The position numbers and the translations under genes are program-made. Below are positions 1-9,395 of a stretch of DNA of 64,000 bases, piece after piece (within the stretch, counting starts at the first letter, position 1; the number at the start of each line of letters is the position of its first letter). Source of the stretch: Halorubrum vacuolatum (GTDB lineage: Archaea; Halobacteriota; Halobacteria; Halobacteriales; Haloferacaceae); assembly GCF_900188065.1 (NCBI RefSeq), contig NZ_FZNQ01000010.1, forward strand, positions 40,353 to 104,352, given 5' to 3'. Under the pieces are notes generated by a model. That model saw only the letters and a list, made by a program, of their open reading frames with translations. It had not been told where the DNA came from and searched no databases.

Positions 1-510
1 GAGCGCGTCGATGGCGGCCAAAAGCGGCTCCGGGTCCGGCTTCCACGTCGATACCGTATCCCGTCCGACGACCGCATCCACCCCGCTCGCGAGGTCGTGT
101 GTCTCCAACGCGATCCGGCAGGCGGCCTCGCAGTTGAGCGAGCAGACGGCGACCGGTGGTCCTTCGGTTCCCGACTCCCGGCCGGATTCGGACGGTGATT
201 CGGATTCCGACGGTGATTCGGATTCCGACGGTCCTTCGAGGAGATCTGCGAGCGGTAGCCGGGTTGACCGTCGGGCACCCTCGCGCTCGTGGGCGGCGAT
301 CGCCTCCTCGACCGCCTCCGCGAGTCCATACTCGTCGGCGGCACCGAGCAACTCCCAGAGGTCGCTGCCGGGCGGTTTGACGGCGTGTTCGGCGTAGACG
401 TCGATGACGTCCGCAGCCACCGCGTTCCAGTCGACCGCGAGGTGCACGAGAGTTCCATCGAGGTCGTAGACGACCGCGTCGTACGCAGCAGGGTCGAACG
501 TCCCTGTCAT
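1..510 (-). CDS. HAD-superfamily hydrolase (phosphatase-like), C-terminus outside window
   Basis: The reading frame is open from the ATG at 510 to the window edge, so only the N-terminal ~170 residues are present. The N-terminal part carries the HAD motif I DLDGTLV (nucleophile and acid Asp), and the frame later reads a VCSLNCEAACR-like segment consistent with motif II. The family includes phosphoglycolate phosphatase-type enzymes; the substrate cannot be told from this. The start overlaps the stop of the upstream acyl-CoA dehydrogenase by 4 bp (ATGA), so the two genes are probably co-transcribed. An acidic Ser-Glu repeat (SESESP twice) is encoded by an 18-bp DNA repeat, probably a halophilic loop expansion. 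Confidence 0.8.
   Translation of the reverse strand, partial: MTGTFDPAAYDAVVYDLDGTLVHLAVDWNAVAADVIDVYAEHAVKPPGSDLWELLGAADEYGLAEAVEEAIAAHEREGARRSTRLPLADLLEGPSESESPSESESPSESGRESGTEGPPVAVCSLNCEAACRIALETHDLASGVDAVVGRDTVSTWKPDPEPLLAAIDAL
184..232. repeat. 18-bp in-frame tandem repeat inside the HAD gene
   Basis: The unit gattcggattccgacggt occurs at 197-214 and 215-232, preceded by a 13-bp partial copy at 184-196. In the minus-strand HAD frame it encodes Ser-Glu-rich SESESP units. It looks like slippage or duplication within an acidic linker. Confidence 0.85.
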
Positions 511-1661
511 TGCTCGTCCAGTACGCCCCGGGCGATGATCTCCTTTTGGATCTCGGTGGTTCCCTCGTAGATCTCCGTGATCTTCGCGTCCCGATAGAGC
601 CGTTCGACGTCGAACTCGGTGACGTAGCCGTAGCCGCCGTGGATCTGGATCGCCTCGTTCGTGGTCGACATGGCCGCGTCGCTCGCGGCGTACTTCGCCC
701 GTGCGGCGGCGACGCGTGCGTCCTCGCCCGCCTCCGTCAGGCGACAGGCCTCCCTGACGAGCAGCCTCGCGGCCTCGACCTCCGTCGACATCTCGGCGAT
801 CTTGTGGCGTATCGTCTGGATCTCCGCGATCGGCTGACCGAACTGCTCGCGCTCGTGTGCGTACTGCCGGGCGGCATCGAGGGCGGCGTCCGCGACGCCC
901 ACGGCCTGTGCGGCGATGCCGATCCGCCCGCCGGTCAGGATCCGAAACGCCGCCGAGAGCCCTTCGCCCTCCTCGGTGAGCCGGTTCGCCGCCGGGATCC
1001 GGCAGCCATCGAGGGTGATCTGCGTCGTATCGGAGGCGCGTAATCCGAGTTTCTCCTCCTTTCGACCGACCATGAAGCCGTCGACGTCCGTCGGGACGAG
1101 GAACTGCGTGATCGACCCGGCGTCGTCGGGGTCCGTTCGGGCGAAGACGATGGCGACGCCGGCGCGCGAGCCGTTGGTGATCCACTGTTTCGTGCCGTCG
1201 AGGACGTACTCGTCGCCCTCGCGCGTCGCCGTCGTCGACATTTCGGCGGGATTCGACCCCGCGTGTGGCTCCGAGAGGCAGAACGCGCCGACCGGACGGC
1301 CGTCGACCATCTCCGGCAGCCACCGCTCCTGCTGGTCCTCGTCGCCGAACGTCGCGATACAGGAGGTCGCGAGACAGTGAACCGAAAGCGCCGTGGCGAC
1401 CGCGAGCGATCCGTACGCGAGCGCTTCGTTAACGACCGCGTACGTCGTCGCCTCGGCGTCGAACCCGCCGTACTGCTCCGGGATGGTCAGGCCCGTCAGG
1501 TCGAGTTCAGCGAGCGCGTCCCAGACGTCCTCCGGGAACGTCTCGGTCTCGTCGGCCTCCCGTGCGCCCGGGCGGATCTCCTCGACCGCGAACTCCCGAA
1601 CGAGGTCCCGAATCGCCGACTCCTCGGCTGAAAGCGCCGATCCGACGCGTGCGCCAGTCAT
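507..1661 (-). CDS. Acyl-CoA dehydrogenase
   Basis: A 384-residue FAD enzyme that oxidises acyl-CoA to trans-2-enoyl-CoA (fatty or branched-chain acid catabolism). The length matches the family. Visible family segments are the substrate and FAD signature LSEPHAGSNP near residue 150, the QIHGGYGY block near 340, and the C-terminal EIYEGTTEIQ motif, where Glu366 is at the position of the catalytic base of short-chain acyl-CoA dehydrogenases. The ATG at 1661 starts the usual N-terminal helical domain. The gene is followed with a 4-bp overlap by a HAD phosphatase. The acyl chain specificity is not determinable here. Confidence 0.95.
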   Translation of the reverse strand: MTGARVGSALSAEESAIRDLVREFAVEEIRPGAREADETETFPEDVWDALAELDLTGLTIPEQYGGFDAEATTYAVVNEALAYGSLAVATALSVHCLATSCIATFGDEDQQERWLPEMVDGRPVGAFCLSEPHAGSNPAEMSTTATREGDEYVLDGTKQWITNGSRAGVAIVFARTDPDDAGSITQFLVPTDVDGFMVGRKEEKLGLRASDTTQITLDGCRIPAANRLTEEGEGLSAAFRILTGGRIGIAAQAVGVADAALDAARQYAHEREQFGQPIAEIQTIRHKIAEMSTEVEAARLLVREACRLTEAGEDARVAAARAKYAASDAAMSTTNEAIQIHGGYGYVTEFDVERLYRDAKITEIYEGTTEIQKEIIARGVLDEQ

Positions 1662-1754
1662 GGATGACGCTTCGATCCCACATGGAAAAAGATGTGCGAT
1701 CGGGAGGGGTATCCCCCTGCTCCGGCGACGCCCCTGATCGGCTTCCCGTTTTGC

Positions 1755-2735
1755 TCACGCCCAGAGCGGATAGCACGCGTCGCGCGGTGCTTCGCGGATC
1801 GTCTCGCCGTCGAGCACCACGGTTCCCGGTTCCTCATCCTCTTTCGGGACCTGAACCTCCCCGATCACGGCTCCGTCGATGCCGGCCGACTTCAAGGCCT
1901 CCAGCGCCTCCTCGGCTCGCCCCTCGGGTACCGCCACGAGCAACGCGCCGGAGCCGAACGTCGCGAGCGGATCGACGTCCATCGCCGTACAGCAGGTCCG
2001 TGTCTCCGGTCGGATCGGGACGCGCTCGCGCTCGACCGAGAGGACGTGTCCGCCCGCGGCGGCCATCTCGACGAGCGCCGAGAGCAACCCGCCCTCGGTC
2101 GGATCGTGCATCGCGCTCGCAACATCCCTGAGGGCCCGGGCGTCCTCGATGACGCTCACCTCGTCGAGAAAGGCGGCCGCCGCATCGAGCGTCTCCGCCG
2201 AGACGCCGGCGTCGAGACAGGCCTCCCGAAAGTCGGTCGCGAGGATCGCCGTCGCCTCGATGGCCGCTCCCTTCGTCAAGAGGAGCCGGTCGCCGGACGA
2301 TGCGCCACCCGTTCGGAGAAACCGCTCCGTCGTACCGAGCGCCGTCATCGAAAGCAGCGGCCGTTCCAACGCCGGCAACACCTCCGTGTGGCCGCCGACG
2401 ATGGCCACCGACGCCTCCCGTGCTGCCCGGTCGACCTGTGTCGCGATCGTCTCCCGTGTCGTCCGGTCGTCGTCCGGCAGAAAGATCGTGTTCGTGAGCC
2501 ACCGTGGATCCGCCCCGCTCGCGGCGACGTCGTTGCAGGCGACGTGTACGGCGAGCCGTCCGACCGCCTCCGCGGCCAACGAGAGCGGGTCCGTGCTGAC
2601 GACGAGGGTTTGATCGCCCAGATCGATCGCGGCCGCGTCCTCGCCGTAGGCGGCACCCTGTATTACCGCCGGATCGTCGACGCCGGTCGCCGAAAGCAGG
2701 TCGCGCAGGGCTGCCGCGTCGATCTTTCCGGTCAT
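1755..2735 (-). CDS. AIR synthase-related protein (PurM/HypE/ThiL fold)
   Basis: 326 residues with the ATP-binding fold shared by PurM, HypE, SelD and ThiL. Typical motifs are an early GEDAAAID (residues ~30-37), CNDVAASGADP (~87-97), IVGGHTEV and a late DPTEGGL. HypE is the carbamoyl-dehydrating hydrogenase maturation factor and the closest by eye, but no other hyp genes are here and the HypE C-terminal Cys tail is absent; the end is DACYPLWA. The true reaction is therefore unknown. It overlaps the alanyl-tRNA editing gene by 4 bp (start 2735 against that gene's stop at 2732), suggesting one transcript. Confidence 0.85.
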   Translation of the reverse strand: MTGKIDAAALRDLLSATGVDDPAVIQGAAYGEDAAAIDLGDQTLVVSTDPLSLAAEAVGRLAVHVACNDVAASGADPRWLTNTIFLPDDDRTTRETIATQVDRAAREASVAIVGGHTEVLPALERPLLSMTALGTTERFLRTGGASSGDRLLLTKGAAIEATAILATDFREACLDAGVSAETLDAAAAFLDEVSVIEDARALRDVASAMHDPTEGGLLSALVEMAAAGGHVLSVERERVPIRPETRTCCTAMDVDPLATFGSGALLVAVPEGRAEEALEALKSAGIDGAVIGEVQVPKEDEEPGTVVLDGETIREAPRDACYPLWA

Positions 2736-4000
2736 TCTCGCTCCCGGAGCCAGTCGACGATCCCCTCCGGATCCGCATCGAGCCCGCCGCCCTGCGCGAA
2801 CGTCGGCCCGCCACCGCCGCCGCCGCCGAACTCGTCCGTGACGGCGTCGACGACCGCCCCCGCCTCGATGTCCGCGGACGCCTCGGGGTCGGCGGCGACG
2901 ACGACGAACGGGGCCGGACCGGGACCGACCGCGACGAGCGCATCCGCCGGTGCGTCCCCGCCATCCCCAACAACCGTCTCGGCCGGTTCCCGGAGGTCGT
3001 TCGGGTCCACTCCGTCCACGGTCCCCACCGCGACACGCGCGCCGTCGACGTCGGTCGTTTCGAACTCGCGGAGCCGAGACGTGAGCCGGGCGGCCGTCGC
3101 TTCCTGGAGTTCCGCCTCCAGCCGTTCGTTCTCCTCCCGTAAGCGATCGATGGACGAAACGAGCCCGTCGATGTCCGAGTTGACTACCTTCGCCGCGTTC
3201 AGGGCGGCGGCGTGGACGGCCGCGTCCCGGTCGATGGCGGTCGGCCCCACGGCGAACTCGACACGCGTCACTCCCTTCCCGGGGTTCGACCGGTCGAGCG
3301 TCTCGATCGTCCCGATCTCGGCGGTGTTTTCGACGTGAGTCCCGCCACAGGCGGCCACGTCCCAGCCCTCGACGGTGACGACGCGGACCCCCTCATCCGT
3401 TGTGCCCTCGCCCGTCGCTCCCTCGCCCGTCGCGCCCTCACCTTCGGCCATCGCCCCTTCCTCGGTCCGATCGTTGAACGCGATCCCCTCGATCGCGCGG
3501 GCCTCCGTGGCCGACATCGTCTCCCATCGCACCGAAAGCGAGTCCCAGACCGCGCGGTTCGCCAGTCGCTCCAACTCGACGAGGTCGTCGTCATCGAGCG
3601 GCTCCTCGGCGGTCAGGTCCACCCGCACCTTCTCCGGGGAGATGTCGAACCCGGCATACCCGAGTCCGTCACAGACCCGACGTGCCGCGCCGTAAAGCAC
3701 GTGTGAAGCCGTGTGTGCCCGCATACAGTAGGTCCGAAAGTGATCGTCGATGACGCCGGCGACGCTGTCGCCGGTTACGACATCGGTCGGCTCCTCGGCG
3801 AGAACGTGGACGACCTCGCCGTCCCGTTCCTGCACGTCGTCGACGACGATCCCGGCGAGGGTCCCCCGGTCGGCCGGCTGGCCGCCCGATTCGGCATAAA
3901 AGTACGTGTCCTCGAGGACTATCTCGTGGCCGTCGACGCGCTCGACGGCGGCTTCGAACTGGCGAACGGTCGGTTCGGCGGGCGCGCGTGAAGCGGTCAT
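2732..4000 (-). CDS. alaX: Alanyl-tRNA editing protein (AlaX-L type) with DHHA1 domain
   Basis: A 422-residue free-standing editing factor that hydrolyses Ser- or Gly-tRNA(Ala) mischarged by AlaRS. Zinc-binding editing residues are present as HTASH (H96 and H100) and CGGTH (C218 and H222), the order seen in AlaRS editing domains. The end carries a DHHA1 domain with a glycine-rich GGGGGGPTFAQGGG segment, as in the AlaRS C-terminus, so this is the long AlaX form. A low-complexity EGEGATGEGATGEG stretch (~186-200) is inserted between the two zinc half-sites. It is first in a two-gene operon with the AIR-synthase-like gene. Confidence 0.92.
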   Translation of the reverse strand: MTASRAPAEPTVRQFEAAVERVDGHEIVLEDTYFYAESGGQPADRGTLAGIVVDDVQERDGEVVHVLAEEPTDVVTGDSVAGVIDDHFRTYCMRAHTASHVLYGAARRVCDGLGYAGFDISPEKVRVDLTAEEPLDDDDLVELERLANRAVWDSLSVRWETMSATEARAIEGIAFNDRTEEGAMAEGEGATGEGATGEGTTDEGVRVVTVEGWDVAACGGTHVENTAEIGTIETLDRSNPGKGVTRVEFAVGPTAIDRDAAVHAAALNAAKVVNSDIDGLVSSIDRLREENERLEAELQEATAARLTSRLREFETTDVDGARVAVGTVDGVDPNDLREPAETVVGDGGDAPADALVAVGPGPAPFVVVAADPEASADIEAGAVVDAVTDEFGGGGGGGPTFAQGGGLDADPEGIVDWLRERE

Positions 4001-4109
4001 ATGTATTCGGGTGTCGCGCGGCGAGTAAATAGTTGGCCGCTGCGCTCGACTCGCTTACATATCGCTCTTCGTTCCTTTTAACGAGGCCACCGCTGTGAAG
4101 ACGAGCCGA

Positions 4110-7100
4110 TCACATGAAGTCGGCGATCCCTGACTGTTTGTTGGTGTCGTCCTCGAAGATCGACTCCAGCGCCTCCTGTAACACATAGAGGCGCTGTTTC
4201 GTGTAGGGTCGACAGTCGAACCGCTCGGCGACCTCGATCGCCGTCTCGACGTACTTGCTCACCGACCCCTTATGAACGGTCAGGTTCACCCGACCGCCAC
4301 ACTCCCGGCAGTCGCCGGTAAGCGGCATCCGTCGGTACTTCTCGCCGCAGTCGAGACAGCGGGTCTCCTGTCTCGCGAACGCCCGAAGGTTACCGATGAT
4401 GTCCGGCAGGAAGTGGTACTCGATGACTCGCTCTGCGACGTCCGTCTCGTCGACCGCACGGAGTTTCCGGGCCAGCTCCAACTGGGCGTCCATCTTCTCC
4501 ATCATGTCGCCGAGGGTCTTGTACGCCGAGAGATCCGGCCCCATCGCGATGTCCGTCGTGTCGTGGGTGTGATCGAAGCCGCGATACTCGTCGTCGGTGC
4601 CCAGGGTGTCCTCGCCGAGCTGTATCAGGTCCTCAACCTCGCCGGGATCGGCCATCCGTCTGCTGGCTTCATACAGTTCGAGGGGATACCGCCTGACGAT
4701 GTCCATGTTGTGCGCCTCGTCGTCGATCTCGGCGGGGTCGATCCGCGAGGACATCACGAGGGGTGCGTCCATTTTTCCACCTCTTTTGTTGGGCAAAAAA
4801 GTCTTTGAGAAGTTCAACAGCCCGTCCATGAGGAGCATCACGCAATCCTCATCGCCGTCGCACTGTCCCACCCACAGTCCGTTCGCCGCGAGCCGGTGGG
4901 TCTCCGCGACGGTGACACAGTACGTGTGATCGACGTCGCTTTCGATGTACTCTACTGCGGCGACGCGATCGGTTCCGACGCCGCCGTCGGCGACGACAGC
5001 GGACACCTCACGCCGTTTTCGAGCCGTCTCCGCGTCACGTGTAGCCGGTTCGGAGCATCTGTTTGAGGGTATTGGTACCGCATCCCCTACAGACAGCTCG
5101 CTCGCGCGGACTTCTTGAAGTGCTCCATCCTCTATTCGAAGCATCGTGTGGTCGGGCGTCACGCGGATCGACCGACCACCCACGGTCTCGATCCGAACGA
5201 GATGCTCATGGCTTCGATGCTTCGACACCGCCGTCACGGGTTGTATCGTCGGTTTTCCTTGATCGTCGATGGAGCGAACGACGACATTGTCATCCAGCTC
5301 CGTGACCAGCGTACCGATAGCATCCGACTCGGGATCAGTCAGCCGCTCCTCGACGAACGTGCGGATCGACGTCGTATGCCATTCGTCGCCGTCGCGATAG
5401 TCGATCGCCGTCTCCGGATGGAAACAGTTCCGCCTTTTGGCCGCATGGAAGTACGGATGCGCGTAGCCGACCGCCGCCGAGGTGAACCCGATCACGCGGC
5501 CGACGGTCGCGGCGCTCGTGTGCGGGGCCATCCCGAAGACGAGTTCGCCGACGAGGTCGTCGCGCTCGTTCAGCTCATAAAAGCGATCGAGCTCGTAGAA
5601 CTGTTCCAGGAGGTCGTCGACGAACGCCGCAGTCCGCATCATGTGTTCGGCCGCCCCGTCCGAGAGCACGATGTCCTGCACCTTCAACTCGACCAGCTGA
5701 TCGTCGTGTCGCAGCGGCTCGCCGTCGATGTCGGTCTCGTAGCCCAGCTCGCGGAAGTGGCCGGCGGTGACGTCGAGCTCGATCGGCCGGACCGCCGTCA
5801 CCGGGAGGTCGGTCATGTCGTAGCGAACCGTCCCGTCCTTGAACGAGGTGACGCCGTTTTTCGCGCGCAACACGCCCTTTTCGATCGCCTCGGGCGTCTT
5901 GTTCCGCGAGGTGAGTCCCTTCACCCCTTTTAATATCTTGAATGAACCCTCCCGCTCGCCGACCGCCTCCAACGCGGAGCGGTAGGCGTCGTTGAGGTCG
6001 ACCACCTGATACGCCGCGGCAGTCACCTCCCACTCACAGCGCGGGCACTCGACCCGGCCGGCTTCGTCAGGCGTACAGACGGTCCCGCAGTCACCGCACT
6101 CGTAGTGCGGTTCGGTGTGTGTCCCGCATTCGGGACAGTCCGCCCGGTAGCTGTGGGCGTCACAGTCGGGACAGCGCCGCTCGTTCACCTCAAGTTCGAG
6201 CCGGCCACGATGGCCCCGATCGTCCATCTGTCGGGCGGCCTTCGCGACGTCCCGTTGGGAGCCGCCCGCCTCGCTGATCGGAAAGAGCGTGTGGACCGCC
6301 GGCGAGAGGTCGCGGCTCTCGGACTTCTCCGGTCGACCCATCCGGTTTCCGATCCGGGTCGGTCCCCGCTCGCGTACGGTAAACGGGGCGACCTCGTTGA
6401 CGGCTTTCATCGCGTTCGCGCCGCCGTCCCACGTGCGGGCCGTCATCGAAAGCTCCGCCCACCCTTTCCGGAGGCCGTCGTCGATCCCGAGCGAACGCGC
6501 GAGCGGTCGCCAGGTCGGGATCCGGATCGCATCGGCGGTTCGCGTGTGTTCGACGAGCAGCGTCTCAAGCGCCGTCGTCGTTTCCGCGGTTCGCTCGATC
6601 GTCAACACCCCCTCGACGATCTCTCCCGCCGCGACCGCATCCGCAAGCGTCTCGAACCGATCGACTGAGAGGTCATGCCAGAGGTAGGTGTACTCGGGGT
6701 GTAACGGGCAGTCGTACTCGCTTGCCCACTCCAATGCGGACTCGACGGACGGTCGTTCGAGGTCGACGTGAGGGTCGTCCGCAAGCGCCTGTACGTCCGC
6801 CCCCGCCGCCTCGAACTCCTGAACCCACCATTCATATACGTACGCCGCCGGCGCGAGCGCGTGGTTGTTCTCGACGAACTCCCCGAAGTTGACGAGGTAC
6901 TCGCCGAGATCGAGGATCCGCTCGATCCCGTTTCGTATCTCCAGCGCCTCCTCCGGATCGTCGATCCGACGCACCTCGCCGGTCGCGAGCCGAACCGTCG
7001 GCCCCGCGATGGAGTCGACCGGCACGACGCCGTGCGCCTTCCCCGGTCGCTCGGTTTTGATCTGCGTGCCGGCCGCGAGGAAGTCGTCGACGATGTGCAT

Positions 7101-8264
7101 CGTTGCGGGGTGCACCCCGCCGGTCGCAAAGCCGTGATTCCGTGCGCGACCGTAACGGAGCCGGAAGCCGCCCGCCTCGGAGGGGTGGGTGAACACCGGC
7201 CGTCCGGCGATGAGGTCCCGGAGGAACTTCTCGGCGGGCTCCGCCCGTGGCGGACCGCCCGGTTCGGATCCGTTTTCCGGGGCCTCATCCGCTTCGTCCG
7301 GCTCGGACGCACCTCCGTCTCGGTTCCCTGCCGACGATTCCGCACCGGCGATGTCGCTCGCGTCCGTATCGTCGTCCTCCGTGGCGCTCGTGTCCTCCTC
7401 CCCGGTATCCGCGTCGCCATCCTCGCCGAGCGTTCCGTCGATCAGGTCCTGCAGCCAGGGCCAGTCCACCTCGTCGAGCTCGCGGGTGTATCGCTGGATC
7501 TTCGGCGCCTTCAACGCGATCCCTTCCGCGGCGACGAGACACATCCCGCCGCGGGCGGAGTTGGTGTCCACCCGCTCTAAATCGCGGTAGCCGGAGACCT
7601 CCTCGTCGCCGGTCGCCTCCCCGTCGAGCATGATGGGGATGTTCCTCGCGATGAACTTCGACTCCTTGTCCTTCGGGCTGTACTGGAGGCCGGTCTCCTT
7701 GTCATAGAGGGCGATCTCCTCCGCGTAGCGTTCGACCTCCTCCTGACGGGGTTGATACTCCTCGATCCCGAGCAACGATCGGGCGTAGTCGGCGACGAGC
7801 ACCGAAAGCGCTTGGGCGGTCCCGCCAGCGGAGCGGATCGGTCCCGCGTAGTAGACGTTGACGAACTCCGTTCCGTCGTCGTTCGTGAGCAGTTCGACGC
7901 GGTCGATCCCCTCGATCGGCGCGGCCACGACACCCTCCGTGAGGAGCGCGACTGCCGTCCGGACTGCCCCCTCGATCTTTCCCTCCCGCGAGTCGTAGTC
8001 GCCGACGGTCCCCTCGACGAAGTCGGTGACGAGCGCGAGGGCGGCCTCCTCGCGCGACATCTCGCCCTCCAACTCCCGGACCCGTTCGGCGACGCCCTCG
8101 ATACCGAGGATGTTCTCCACGCGGTCGGCCATGTCGCGGGCGACCGGGATCTCGATCGCCGGCTCCGGATCCTTCCCTTGACCCTTTGCGGCCTCGGCGA
8201 CCTCGAACGCCTCATCGAGCCGCTCCTCGATCCGCGCGAAATATCTCTCGTCGTCCGGCCTCAT
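4110..8264 (-). CDS. polC: DNA polymerase II (PolD) large subunit DP2, intein-containing
   Basis: A 1384-residue precursor of the catalytic subunit of the euryarchaeal replicative polymerase PolD; it works with the small exonuclease subunit DP1, which is not in this window. Visible are the conserved N-terminus, an acidic low-complexity insert (~280-350), CxxC zinc motifs (RCPDCDAHSYRADCPEC and following), and the catalytic sequence CDGDED. A 188-residue intein interrupts that sequence just before its Cys, so the mature host protein would be 1196 residues. The ATG at 8264 (MRPDDERYFARIEERL) fits the family start. The gene ends 110 bp downstream of the alaX start and lies 37 bp after the PPC-domain gene. 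Confidence 0.97.
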   Translation of the reverse strand: MRPDDERYFARIEERLDEAFEVAEAAKGQGKDPEPAIEIPVARDMADRVENILGIEGVAERVRELEGEMSREEAALALVTDFVEGTVGDYDSREGKIEGAVRTAVALLTEGVVAAPIEGIDRVELLTNDDGTEFVNVYYAGPIRSAGGTAQALSVLVADYARSLLGIEEYQPRQEEVERYAEEIALYDKETGLQYSPKDKESKFIARNIPIMLDGEATGDEEVSGYRDLERVDTNSARGGMCLVAAEGIALKAPKIQRYTRELDEVDWPWLQDLIDGTLGEDGDADTGEEDTSATEDDDTDASDIAGAESSAGNRDGGASEPDEADEAPENGSEPGGPPRAEPAEKFLRDLIAGRPVFTHPSEAGGFRLRYGRARNHGFATGGVHPATMHIVDDFLAAGTQIKTERPGKAHGVVPVDSIAGPTVRLATGEVRRIDDPEEALEIRNGIERILDLGEYLVNFGEFVENNHALAPAAYVYEWWVQEFEAAGADVQALADDPHVDLERPSVESALEWASEYDCPLHPEYTYLWHDLSVDRFETLADAVAAGEIVEGVLTIERTAETTTALETLLVEHTRTADAIRIPTWRPLARSLGIDDGLRKGWAELSMTARTWDGGANAMKAVNEVAPFTVRERGPTRIGNRMGRPEKSESRDLSPAVHTLFPISEAGGSQRDVAKAARQMDDRGHRGRLELEVNERRCPDCDAHSYRADCPECGTHTEPHYECGDCGTVCTPDEAGRVECPRCEWEVTAAAYQVVDLNDAYRSALEAVGEREGSFKILKGVKGLTSRNKTPEAIEKGVLRAKNGVTSFKDGTVRYDMTDLPVTAVRPIELDVTAGHFRELGYETDIDGEPLRHDDQLVELKVQDIVLSDGAAEHMMRTAAFVDDLLEQFYELDRFYELNERDDLVGELVFGMAPHTSAATVGRVIGFTSAAVGYAHPYFHAAKRRNCFHPETAIDYRDGDEWHTTSIRTFVEERLTDPESDAIGTLVTELDDNVVVRSIDDQGKPTIQPVTAVSKHRSHEHLVRIETVGGRSIRVTPDHTMLRIEDGALQEVRASELSVGDAVPIPSNRCSEPATRDAETARKRREVSAVVADGGVGTDRVAAVEYIESDVDHTYCVTVAETHRLAANGLWVGQCDGDEDCVMLLMDGLLNFSKTFLPNKRGGKMDAPLVMSSRIDPAEIDDEAHNMDIVRRYPLELYEASRRMADPGEVEDLIQLGEDTLGTDDEYRGFDHTHDTTDIAMGPDLSAYKTLGDMMEKMDAQLELARKLRAVDETDVAERVIEYHFLPDIIGNLRAFARQETRCLDCGEKYRRMPLTGDCRECGGRVNLTVHKGSVSKYVETAIEVAERFDCRPYTKQRLYVLQEALESIFEDDTNKQSGIADFM
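4863..5426 (-). other. Mini-intein in PolD large subunit (188 residues, no endonuclease)
   Basis: Codons 947-1134 of polC. Block A begins with Cys947 (CFHPETAI). Block B has the Thr-x-x-His motif (RVTPDHTML). Blocks F and G read DHTYCVTVAETHRLAANG then LWVGQ, followed by extein Cys1135. There is no room for a LAGLIDADG endonuclease between B and F, so this is a splicing-only mini-intein. The C-terminal residue is Gln instead of the usual Asn, and the penultimate residue is Gly instead of His. A terminal Gln is known for the Pyrococcus PolII intein; the loss of the penultimate His is a further deviation. Removal rejoins RRN to CDGDED, the polymerase active site. Confidence 0.93.
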
Positions 8265-8301
8265 CGGTCGTGTCCCCGTCGGAACGCCTCCCCGAGACGC
8301 A

Positions 8302-8721
8302 TTACAGCCACAGATCCAGATCCGTTACGGGGTCGTGTTCGCGCTCGAGCGGTTCCGTGAACGCTCGCAGGTGACACTCGCCGGCCCACACGGTCGCCGA
8401 ATCGAGATGTCCGGCGAGTGCCTGGCCGCTCGGCCGCGACAACACTGCGTGCGTGTGCGCGAAGACCTCGCCGTCGAGCAGGGAGACGTTGCCGACGCAC
8501 GCGGCAACCTCCAGCGGCTCATCGAACGTGACCGACCGATATTCGGTTTCCTCCTGATCGTAAAACCAGACGTCGGCGTCTTGAACCGCACCGAGCGCCG
8601 TGAACCAGCCGGCCTCGACGTCCTCGGCGCGCGCGAGCGACTCGATCTCCTCGCGCCAGTCGGCTCCCGTCTCGAACCGTGCGACGTACTCGGCGGTCGG
8701 CTCGACCTCCCGATAGTTCAT
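8302..8721 (-). CDS. PPC (DUF296) domain DNA-binding-like protein
   Basis: A 139-residue single-domain protein of the PPC/DUF296 family, found in plant AT-hook proteins and free-standing in prokaryotes. Matching features are the N-terminal segment followed by WFTALGAVQDADVWFYD (~39-55), LLDGEVFAHTHAVLSR (~82-97), and a closing aromatic WAGECHLRAF. Conserved histidines in FAHTH could bind metal, as in structures of prokaryotic members. The function is unknown. It precedes polC by 37 bp on the same strand. Confidence 0.85.
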   Translation of the reverse strand: MNYREVEPTAEYVARFETGADWREEIESLARAEDVEAGWFTALGAVQDADVWFYDQEETEYRSVTFDEPLEVAACVGNVSLLDGEVFAHTHAVLSRPSGQALAGHLDSATVWAGECHLRAFTEPLEREHDPVTDLDLWL

Positions 8722-8934
8722 AGAGACCGTTCACGACCCACGCAGGCAAAAACCCTTACACTCGCTGGACTGATGCTCGGATATGGATTTCATATCGTGA
8801 AGTGTGGTTTATCAAGCGAAAACCGCTCCGCTCTTGAGTACGCCTTTTCAGCTACGTCGCTTTTCGAGACCCGTTTCCTGATGGTCGGCCGCTTCGCTCT
8901 CCGGGTGTTCGGTTATCGAAAACGCCGTGCCGTC

Positions 8935-9306
8935 TCAGAAGGGGGCCTGCGGTCCTTCGTCGTCCTCGCCGTCGCCCGTGGTTTCACCGGGGAAGGAGGG
9001 CGACATGCCGCCCGTTCCGCCGAGGTCGCCGTCGGCACCGGCACCCATACCGGTGTCGGCGTGGACCGTCTCTATCTCGGGGATCTCTTTCACCATCCGG
9101 GATTTGATCGCCTGGATCGTCATCGGCGAGATCCCGCACCCGGAGCAGGCGCCGCCGAGTTGGATATGAACCTCGCCCGTCTCGCGATCGAGGTGGCTGA
9201 TCGCGGCGCTCCCGCCGTGCATCTGGATCTGCGGGAAGTTCCGCCGCAGGAAGTTCGTGATCCGCTCGCGGAGGTCGTTGTCCGCGTCGGTTGTCTCCGT
9301 ACTCAT
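8935..9306 (-). CDS. NifU-family iron-sulfur scaffold (C-terminal Nfu domain type)
   Basis: A 123-residue protein with the Nfu domain: MHGGSAAISHL, then GEVHIQLGGACSGCGISPMT, where the CxxC holds a bridging Fe-S cluster in this family. It likely delivers Fe-S clusters in the cytoplasm. An acidic and Gly-rich tail (residues ~90-123) follows the domain and looks like a halophilic extension. A TATA-like cagataagaa lies about 27 bp upstream of the ATG at 9306, consistent with a leaderless transcript. Confidence 0.92.
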   Translation of the reverse strand: MSTETTDADNDLRERITNFLRRNFPQIQMHGGSAAISHLDRETGEVHIQLGGACSGCGISPMTIQAIKSRMVKEIPEIETVHADTGMGAGADGDLGGTGGMSPSFPGETTGDGEDDEGPQAPF

Positions 9307-9395
9307 GCCTCCGATTTGGCGGTCGCGGTTCTTATCTGTTTGGTTCAGTCGAACGGTGCAACGGTGTGTCCCCCGAGAACGGGTGAGAGTGGGTG

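Noticed and set aside
1692..3338. A 548-codon plus-strand frame opposite the AIR-synthase-like and AlaX genes
   Set aside because: Composition is that of a shadow frame and both opposite genes have clear family motifs.
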